Below, piece after piece: positions 20,401 through 26,623 of a DNA stretch of 38,109 bases; positions within the stretch are counted from its first letter, which is position 1, and every line of letters begins with the position of its first letter. A program made the translations under genes and the position numbers. A model generated the notes under the pieces. That model saw only the letters and a program-made list of their open reading frames with translations, was not told the origin of the DNA and searched no databases. The DNA lies in assembly GCA_033064195.1 (NCBI GenBank), contig JARBJD010000516.1:1-38109 (forward strand). Reading direction: 5' to 3'. This DNA is from Blattamonas nauphoetae (Eukaryota > Preaxostyla > Oxymonadida).

Positions 20401-21524
20401 CTCGAGTTCCTCTCATCACTCAGCTCATCCACAAATGATATCTCAAATGACGGACCACTTTCCGAGTTCAGCTTCACTGTGTACGATCCTTTCACAATCT
20501 GTCGTCCTCGAACTGTGATCGATGTCGTGTTCCCACTCGAGTCCAACTCGACCCAAATCCCAACAACTCGAGCTGGTTCATCTGGTGTTTGAAAAGTGAG
20601 AGATCCATCCAGAGCGAAGTGGATTGTGTCGGATGTCAGCGATGAGATTGTGTATGTTGTCCCATATTTCAACTTCGACACTCTGAATACAACTTCCTCT
20701 CCACTTCCCGTTGTCGCTGTGTCGATCGAGACAGAAACATTGATCTGCGTGGATTGGCCTTGTTCCACAAAAGAGAGTGTGTGAGAGCCTGTCATCATTC
20801 GAGAGCCTGTCAGAGTGAAGATCACATTGTTCTTGTTCGAAGCATTCAGAACAGTCGACACTGTCTCCAATGTTGGGCCAAGAGGAGTCGTCAGACTCGT
20901 TTGGTTGAGAAGGACGTGTTCTCCTCCTTTCGTCACACTCACAATCGAATAAGTTGTGTTGAACTGCATTTCGGAGGGAAAACCAGCTTTGATCGTTCCT
21001 GTTCCTGTCGATCCGTCAGCGAAGCTGATCTCGAACGATCTGGACGAAGAGAGGGTGATGATGAATGTTTCCAGAGATGGAAGGTTCAATCCACTCACAG
21101 AAATCGAAAACGAATCAAATGAGCATTCAGCTGGAAGAGAGAAGGATGTGATCACAGGCGGAGAAGGAACAATGAACGAGATATCAGAATCAACCGCAAT
21201 CGACACAGAGCCAGACGAGGCAGACTGGACGACATAAGCCTTCCCAAACGAAAGATGAGTTGAGTTCTCCTCCCAACCAACTTTGAATACAGCCAAGCAC
21301 TCGGATTCTTTCGACACTTTCACAATTCCCTCAACAAGAGCAGCTCCATCCGACGGTTTCACGAAAATTGAGCCCGTTCCAGATGGGAGCGAGAATCCGC
21401 TGAACACAATCGTGACTTCATCTTTCGCTCCATTCAGCGAGCGAGAGATGACAGACGTGATTCGAGCTTGTTCGGAAGGAGTGGTGAAGGTGATCGTGTT
21501 GGTTCGTCGAACTTCTGACTTGGT
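17412..21524 (-). CDS. Surface protein B, C-terminal part: Ig-like repeats, TM helix, pseudokinase tail
   Basis: In the same frame as the upstream piece 23762-21525, separated only by one TGA at 21525-21527. The first half is a row of ~100-residue Ser/Thr-rich units. Each ends in a strand such as TYTISSL, TYSIVSV or TYRIVSI and opens with a P-x-V-x-S strand, as in IPT/TIG or filamin-like beta-sandwiches. One beta-helix module follows, with signature RLCGTSERPCTSM (about 19576-19620), then a membrane-proximal block very like that of protein A (GGINMKGG, RNIRCS, FIPSL, LFPCDLSLEVFE). A TM helix lies at about 18441-18510, followed by CCRRRQSKKKK. The kinase-like tail has TLYNRLH, RWRAPEA, AVFSLGLILFEIESETVP and LRPNLDSI, but no catalytic HRD, no DFG and no N-lobe lysine. 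It ends TGA at 17412-17414. Confidence 0.8.
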   Translation of the reverse strand, partial: TKSEVRRTNTITFTTPSEQARITSVISRSLNGAKDEVTIVFSGFSLPSGTGSIFVKPSDGAALVEGIVKVSKESECLAVFKVGWEENSTHLSFGKAYVVQSASSGSVSIAVDSDISFIVPSPPVITSFSLPAECSFDSFSISVSGLNLPSLETFIITLSSSRSFEISFADGSTGTGTIKAGFPSEMQFNTTYSIVSVTKGGEHVLLNQTSLTTPLGPTLETVSTVLNASNKNNVIFTLTGSRMMTGSHTLSFVEQGQSTQINVSVSIDTATTGSGEEVVFRVSKLKYGTTYTISSLTSDTIHFALDGSLTFQTPDEPARVVGIWVELDSSGNTTSITVRGRQIVKGSYTVKLNSESGPSFEISFVDELSDERNSSVSSVSIFGESAVLSFRMTYTLFSVAPTSSPSASLMIDANPTSFVISEPARVISAFPVLSIDLQTVTVSLSRRAFLFASFAAQLQITSPTTSYPFTTTATRISNEELEMTLPILSGTPSLTFGDEITILSLTNGSSEIILDCSTFVIPQPPKVTSAECRFISSLNTTITIELNGTGLPLHTAFLMRLDSGDSFEITFTSTLTGSTAEMAIGWPDTLQYSTTYRIVSIRNEDTTQTIFVDDPVSFTTGPVPSAIVVFCDSSSSDSSRLCGTSERPCTSMDSAWKVGAMTGSLEVTFRIKLNTTLSNAVSCLARGMVVVEKGLPVEPTLRIPSSALMGEMGMIVVSSDGLFELRDVDVVIESTQPSFVFLFASNSTLIIKDGSFVGPSNSTPSTLNENDDDDADSSVCCWETGIMQLDNCSTRIDNTKFSNLQQGGINMKGGNLSIQTSAFSGNTPNPDLASTARRNIRCSEAGSVDIKTLNGGDGTKDHPSLWISTENCVLSGGDSKPQSPLFIPSLESGSKSLLNKSSKSFTVTICGDSLFPCDLSLEVFEMQKNKAEGKYQLIDLSNDSTISFTESTITLSLLQSTLNLEASLEWRGRLVFGNGARTNSSFVIQPNTVDRFAQSVKDNMKWWIPLVVGLAAAAVLFIFIVVCCRRRQSKKKKEEKLLNPQISEMDALPPEKIEIVEDWKSNLPHDSLLGAAQSEGHFSLADTSNDRQHSWISAQETKEMGQAESHVDGVVMLEGDAMQLKPVSRKDTLYNRLHTTPKIPLAKLQTAKQIAHALTELQRVSSQLPLLSCLSSHFVHFDSNGNVELRLTDGKEEKQGDLIKGAQDPPIQPQPLAPVPLHAHNHNHLSHVHWSELNTHTLTTQPSQERSQGEGFELLRWRAPEATQNVGEPAKEIDHGKAAVFSLGLILFEIESETVPLREMDAVNANRHLGTGNLPKMELIQNVGLDELITSCLSLDPSLRPNLDSIENKLDSVEFSNPANQKLTLC

Positions 21525-23762
21525 TCAACTTTTCTCATGCTCAACTTTGATAATTTCGTATTGCGTCGACCAGTTCAGTCGTCCTGTCGCACTCGACGGA
21601 TAAAGAGGAGCATCCCCTGTCAGAGTCGTTGAGTCCGTGCGAGTCAGCGAAATGTTGATTGGAAGACCATCGCTCTGAACAAGCATCGAATACAATCCTT
21701 CCAGAAGTGTCACTCCAGTCACTGTCATCGTCGTTGTGTTGGCATCTTTCAGAGTCGAAGAGGCAGAGAACAATTGAGAACCAACATCACCAGGAAGAGC
21801 GAAAGAGCGGAGAGAGTAAGTGGCTGACGGAAGAATCCCGCTCGCTCCAGATGACACACTCGCTGTCCCGATTGTTGAATTCTCTCCATTCACACTAAAT
21901 TGCACATAAACCAAGCGAGGCACGAGACATCCTTCCAACAGAATCTCCATCGCTCCTCCAATCACTTCCTTCGTGGTCACTGTCACAGTCGCTGTGGCTC
22001 CACTGAAGGTCACTTTGCATGTGTCGATGGTCGGTGTGGATGTGATTTGTGGGATGAGTGTGTTGTCAGATGTTCTCGTCGCCCTAAAATACACATTTGG
22101 AGAACCCGACGTCGAGTCACAAAAACTCGTTTTCGATTGTACAGTGGCAAGATTGAGAGCACCAAAGTACATGTCTTGGTTTGATGGATCTCCTGATGAA
22201 CAGCCTCGGAAACAGAGATTTGACAGTTTCGAGACGACTGAAGAGTTGTAAAAACTGACTGTTCCTCTGTGTTCCGCGATACAATCCACAAAAGAGCAGT
22301 TCGACAAGACAGTCGTTGAAGTCTCATAAATTGTGATGGCTGAATCGAAGAGAGCTTTCCCTTTCTCGAAGAAGGAATCAGAGACGGTAACTGTTTTGGG
22401 ATCGCTAATAAAGATCACTCCTCCAAAATTGCTTGTTGTTGTGATGAGTTTACATTCAGTGAAGGATGATTTCGCGATTTTCAGAGTGGCGGTGGTGGTT
22501 CCAGGTGTCCAAACGAAGACTGCGCCTCCATCGTCATTCACACCGCTGACGTTGCAGACGTGGAAGAAGCACTGCGAGACGCTGAGTGACGTGGCGCTTC
22601 TGATGAGGATCGCTGAGCCCCCAAGGTTGTTTCCGACTTTTGCTGTCATATCTTTGAAAGTGCACAGAGTGAATGTCGCTGAGGTGGTGGTGGATCCAGC
22701 TGCGTAGTTGAATCGCTGTGTTTTTGTGTAGTTCTTGTTTGAATACGATTCTACTGCGTTCGATTCGCGGATGCAGGAGGAGAAGGAGGTGTTCAGGCTG
22801 TGAAGGTCGCCTCCAAAGTTCACATCCAGCATCGTCGTCCCACTGTCGTGATTCGAGCACTGCGACACACAACACCCAACAATCTCTTGCTGCATCAGAC
22901 TCCCAAATCTGTTCTCGTTCTCAGAAAGAGGAGTGCGTTTGCTGGTCACGTTCAAAAGTGATGACGAGGAGAGCATCGTGTTGATTCTGATATCGGCGAG
23001 ATTGATGTCAGATCGTTCTTCATTCTTCATTCCAAACGAGAAAAGCGGACCAGAACCAATCGGAAAGTGAACAGAACTGATATCGAGCGAGGATCCAATC
23101 ACACAAATCTCGTCGCCTCCATCTCTTTCAGAATGCAGTCTTGTGTTCTGTTCTTCACTTATTTCGAAGAGTGAGTGTCTTGCTTTGGCACAGTCCAGAT
23201 TGTTGTCGATGTCCACAAGTGGAAGCAGATCGGTCACTGTTGAACGGTGTGAACATGACACAATCTGAATGGTTGTTGATTGTTCTCCATCGCTTCCTGA
23301 AACAACAAATGGCGATTGACGAACGTTCGAAATGATTTCCGAATTTTGAATCATCAAGTGGGACGATGACACGTGTGAAACAATTGTGTTCGGTTCATCG
23401 GCATGAAAAATCCAGGAATCAAGTGAGAGAGAACTGTTTCTAACGTTTAGTATGTGAATTGGTGTCTTTGCACTTGGAATCTTGTTTGAATCCAAAGATT
23501 TCTTGGATATTGTGTTGACTGAGTGAATATTTGAGCTGTGATGAAGTTCTGAGTTGCTTCCAACGAGTTTCATCGTTGTGGAGGATAGTGGATGATTGCA
23601 CGCGTGATATGAGCGATGAGCTGCGTAAAGAGTGAACTTATCCGTTGAAAAAGGAGTATGAACATTTGAACCGAGAAAATCGGCAAGAGAGAGCACATTG
23701 TCAAGAGAATGGCTCGAGATCAAGACAGTGACAAGGGCGAGGACTTGCCATGGTGTGAACAT
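21525..23762 (-). CDS. Surface protein B, N-terminal part: signal peptide, beta-helix, first Ig-like repeats
   Basis: The start is set at the ATG at 23762 rather than the upstream in-frame one at 23867, because it yields a good signal peptide (MFTPWQVLALVTVLISS). About 550 residues of beta-helix text follow, rich in Ser and Cys-x-Phe turns. These include Pmp-like GG segments (LGGSAILI, DDGGAVFV, FGGVIFI) between about 22.4 and 22.7 kb. From about 22.05 kb the protein changes to Ig-like beta-sandwich units: two are complete here, and the third begins as the frame reaches TGA 21525-21527. The frame resumes directly beyond that stop. With 17412-21524 it forms one gene of about 2116 codons, convergent with protein A. 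The role is probably surface recognition, inferred from architecture. Confidence 0.8.
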   Translation of the reverse strand: MFTPWQVLALVTVLISSHSLDNVLSLADFLGSNVHTPFSTDKFTLYAAHRSYHACNHPLSSTTMKLVGSNSELHHSSNIHSVNTISKKSLDSNKIPSAKTPIHILNVRNSSLSLDSWIFHADEPNTIVSHVSSSHLMIQNSEIISNVRQSPFVVSGSDGEQSTTIQIVSCSHRSTVTDLLPLVDIDNNLDCAKARHSLFEISEEQNTRLHSERDGGDEICVIGSSLDISSVHFPIGSGPLFSFGMKNEERSDINLADIRINTMLSSSSLLNVTSKRTPLSENENRFGSLMQQEIVGCCVSQCSNHDSGTTMLDVNFGGDLHSLNTSFSSCIRESNAVESYSNKNYTKTQRFNYAAGSTTTSATFTLCTFKDMTAKVGNNLGGSAILIRSATSLSVSQCFFHVCNVSGVNDDGGAVFVWTPGTTTATLKIAKSSFTECKLITTTSNFGGVIFISDPKTVTVSDSFFEKGKALFDSAITIYETSTTVLSNCSFVDCIAEHRGTVSFYNSSVVSKLSNLCFRGCSSGDPSNQDMYFGALNLATVQSKTSFCDSTSGSPNVYFRATRTSDNTLIPQITSTPTIDTCKVTFSGATATVTVTTKEVIGGAMEILLEGCLVPRLVYVQFSVNGENSTIGTASVSSGASGILPSATYSLRSFALPGDVGSQLFSASSTLKDANTTTMTVTGVTLLEGLYSMLVQSDGLPINISLTRTDSTTLTGDAPLYPSSATGRLNWSTQYEIIKVEHEKS

Positions 23763-24410
23763 TAACTCAGTTGGTTTGTGTGGGCCAATCGAACTTTGGA
23801 AGAATGATCGACTCAACCCTTTACCACAACTCTCTGGAGGATTGTTCTCGAGAGAATCATGACCCAATGGAGACAGGGTTCTGATTATTCATTTCTTAAG
23901 GGAGGATCAGAATGAGATTCCAGATACCAATCTTCATCGTTCTCTTCTGATGACCATATTTCATTTCTTTCGGAAATACCATGAATTCTACGTTCACTGA
24001 GAACAGCTTGCCTGGAATTATCATTCACGAACTGGAAAAGAAACAGATTCGAACCAATGTTGAATCATGAAGCTATTCCAACCCCAAATCCGAAAATCAT
24101 TGGAAATGGCTTGAAAGTGGAGAATATCACAGAGAACGAGGAAGATGGTGATGAAATGAGTGAAAGGAGTTCATGAAGGAAGCACAAAACTGAGAGAACA
24201 CGCTGGTCGACACCTTCACCAACCTCCTCGAGTTCATTCTTTCGCGACTGACATTTCAAATTGAAGGATTCAGATGAACATGTTTGTGTTCGTAGAATGG
24301 AATGTGGTTGAACGGGCAGAAGAGCACGAATTTTGGAGTAAGAGCTGTGAGAACTCAGCGATACTTCTGTTGTCCATAGTTCTATCCAACCAGAAGAAGA
24401 ACACTCTCAG

Positions 24411-24692
24411 GTTCATGTTTCGTCGCCATCTGGCTCAACCCGGCCCAGGCAGAACCCTCCAAACTTCACTCTTTCAACATTCTCGACACTTCTTGACTTG
24501 TTTTAAATTCTGGATCGTCTCAATCTGATTATTAGTCATTCTTCTCCTTCGCCAGATGTCTCGAATGTGTGATTCATGATGTCATTATCACTTCACTGTG
24601 TTCAGAAATTCCAAGTGGGATGGACGAATGAGAATCAAGGATTGGATGAACATCTCTCTTATTTCCTCAGACATCTAGCCGTTGAATCCCTT
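24411..24692 (+). repeat. Dispersed ~280-bp repeat, copy 2
   Basis: Same-strand partner of 4369-4650. The best conserved stretches are the block around CTTTCAACATTCTCGACACT and the one around TTCCAAGTG(A/G)GATGGACGAAT. Stops and indels differ between the copies, so neither is a maintained gene. Confidence 0.65.
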
Positions 24693-24984
24693 TCACACAT
24701 TCATCAACAGTTCCACCTTGGATTCGTTTGGCGATTGCATACACCTTGTCTGTCCCGTCTTCCATTCTAAAATTTTTCGTATGGGGCATCCATTTTGTCG
24801 TGTGATTATTTCCGGTTTTCCCAGTTTTTCAGAGGTTTTCTTCTCCCTTTCCTCTCTCAGGTGAAGATCCGCCCACTCACAATATTTAATCACGTCAAAA
24901 GCAACAAAATTTCCATATTCTGCAACATTCCAGACAATCTTTGTGCTGAAATCTACTCTCCAGAGCCTTTTCTTTTAAGTGTAG

Positions 24985-24994
24985 TCATTTTTCA
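24985..24994 (+). promoter_or_regulatory. Initiator-like motif TCATTTTTCA upstream of Nup54
   Basis: Identical to 4681-4690 and 26524-26533. It ends 28 nt before the Nup54 ATG, which fits a short 5' UTR if transcription starts in the TCA. Function is inferred from position and from the Trichomonas initiator consensus. Confidence 0.45.
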
Positions 24995-25022
24995 TTGAGA
25001 GGTTGGCAGTCTCTTCGAAACG

Positions 25023-26333
25023 ATGCCAACAAACGATCCCCTCTCTACACCACAAACTCAGCAACAAAAAGGACCATTTGGGGGAACCCCGGGTGCTCCT
25101 TCACACAACTCTACTCTGTCTCAGGGTACATCCAATCTCTTCACGGGCTCGTCAACACAGGCCAAGACTGGTCAAACTCAGTTTGGAACCGGAACGACTT
25201 TTGGAACAGCTGGAGGTTTTGGGAAACCTGCGACTGGATTCGGAACGGGAACAGGTTTTCAGACGACTGGAGGATTTGGAGGGTTAGGACAGCAACCGGA
25301 GCAAACGATCCAAGTCGTCGATGAAACACACCATGCAATCGAGCAAGCCATGAAATCACTTCACCCAGAGACTGGTATTTGTCCATTCAGATTTGTGTTT
25401 TACAATGATCTCCCAAAAAATCCTACAACACCACAGAAACTCTTCGAAACCCCAACAGGCTATCCAGAACGGCTTTGGAGGGAAGCTACTCACCCAAAAA
25501 ATCTTCCCGAAGGAAAATATCCCGTTGCAGTAGATAAATTCGACGGATTACGTTCTCGTGCACTTCACCAGCGAGATACCATCCAAAAACAAAATGCACA
25601 ACTCAAGGACTACGAATCATCCAGACAACAGCTTTCACGAGCTTTCAAGGGGAGCATTCGACAGAGACTGTTGGAAATGAAAGAAACACAGCTCCAAATT
25701 CAACAGACAATCGTCAAAATCATGACCTTCCTTTCACCACTTCAAATGAAAGGGGAGCCAATTCTTCCGGATGAAAAACACCTTGCAACGTTTCTCCGTT
25801 CCCTCCAGAACGAAATTGACCGACCCATGCAGTTCCGTGGACTCCTCGGAATGATCAAAAACGAGGTGAACCAAAACCAGGACCTCATTGACATGCGACG
25901 CGGAGGAAGCAGGCTCAGCCAACAAGAGATTGTGAACGTGACAGGAAGCCTTGAACTGCAGAAGAAGACGATCATGAACGCCTTCTTCTCGCTCCGCCTC
26001 GACTGGCGCCTGCTTCTGATTCTGAAGGAGTCCAACCACGACATCGATTTCTCACCTTCTTCCCAAACACACAAGCTCACAAAGGCCATCAGCACTCGAA
26101 ACAATGATCCAGACAACGAACAAATGAAGCGCTGGATTTCGTCAGCTCTGGGCGACAAGAAAGACGTGGAGCATCTGCTTCGGTTGGGCGATTCGGGGAT
26201 CGGGTCGACTTTGATGATCAACGCAATGACACCCCCGAAGATCGAAGAACCACCAGCTGCTCAGCCAGCACAGGCGGGACAGACACAACAAACCGCTGGA
26301 ACAACACCAAACGCTTTTGGTCCACGGGTTTGA
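25023..26333 (+). CDS. NUP54: Nucleoporin Nup54 (Nup57-type), FG-repeat channel nucleoporin
   Basis: 436 aa, intronless, ending TGA. Residues 1-95 are Gly/Thr/Gln-rich with FG-type motifs (GPFGG, TQFGT, TTFGT, GGFGK, TGFGT, GGFGG), the disordered barrier domain of pore nucleoporins. Residues from about 115 match the Nup54 alpha/beta and helical domain: FRFVFYND..P, W-x-E-A, YPVAVDKFDGLRSRALHQ (compare the VPV-x-GF-x-DL-x-R-x-x-Q of animal Nup54). A long coiled coil follows, then RPMQFRGLLGMIKNEVNQNQ, close to the PTQFKGRLNEL region of human Nup54. The C-terminal tail is Ala/Gln/Pro-rich with a last FG (NAFGPRV). In other eukaryotes Nup54 sits with Nup62 and Nup58 in the central transport channel. 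The start is supported by a good FG N-terminus and the motif 28 nt upstream. Confidence 0.92.
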   Translation: MPTNDPLSTPQTQQQKGPFGGTPGAPSHNSTLSQGTSNLFTGSSTQAKTGQTQFGTGTTFGTAGGFGKPATGFGTGTGFQTTGGFGGLGQQPEQTIQVVDETHHAIEQAMKSLHPETGICPFRFVFYNDLPKNPTTPQKLFETPTGYPERLWREATHPKNLPEGKYPVAVDKFDGLRSRALHQRDTIQKQNAQLKDYESSRQQLSRAFKGSIRQRLLEMKETQLQIQQTIVKIMTFLSPLQMKGEPILPDEKHLATFLRSLQNEIDRPMQFRGLLGMIKNEVNQNQDLIDMRRGGSRLSQQEIVNVTGSLELQKKTIMNAFFSLRLDWRLLLILKESNHDIDFSPSSQTHKLTKAISTRNNDPDNEQMKRWISSALGDKKDVEHLLRLGDSGIGSTLMINAMTPPKIEEPPAAQPAQAGQTQQTAGTTPNAFGPRV

Positions 26334-26523
26334 CTAAAAACAATCCACCGATCTATCTAAAAACAATCCAATTCGATCAAACCCATCGAACTGTTTCTTT
26401 TTTGAAAAAAAACTTTCAAAGATCGTTTTCATTTCACATTTTCATTCTATGCACTAACACAACAAAAAGTTAAAGAGGAAGAAAAGAAAGTCTTTTTTGA
26501 TCCATTTCACAATGTTGATTGTC
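26334..26523. other. Short Nup54/KNL1-like intergenic spacer
   Basis: AT-rich. It includes a direct duplication of CTAAAAACAATCCA about 25 nt apart just after the Nup54 stop, probably in its 3' UTR. No gene was seen. Confidence 0.4.
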
Positions 26524-26533
26524 TCATTTTTCA
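26524..26533 (+). promoter_or_regulatory. Initiator-like motif TCATTTTTCA upstream of the KNL1-like gene
   Basis: Third exact copy of the 10-mer on the + strand. An in-frame ATG follows at once (26534), and the better-looking ATG is at 26624. If transcription begins here, either could be used. Confidence 0.4.
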
Positions 26534-26623
26534 ATGGTTTCACGAAAGATCCAACCATCATCAAAGTTTCATTTTAAAACTCATTCTCGAGATTCACAAT
26601 TATATTTCCAACATTCCAATTCA

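Larger units (their letters stand above)
23868..25022. other. Intergenic region between divergent B and Nup54 genes
   Basis: Holds the second copy of the dispersed 280-bp repeat (24411-24692) and the initiator-like motif at 24985-24994. The remainder is AT-richer with no convincing gene on either strand. Promoters of both flanking genes should lie here. Confidence 0.5.

Noticed and set aside
21525-21527. Reassigned stop code (TGA as sense)
   Set aside because: TGA ends proteins A, B and Nup54 at natural domain ends, so the standard code holds; the internal TGA is treated as a local event.
24040-24070. tRNA B-box-like GGTTCGAATC on the minus strand
   Set aside because: The surrounding bases do not form a T stem or acceptor stem, and no A box lies at the right distance.
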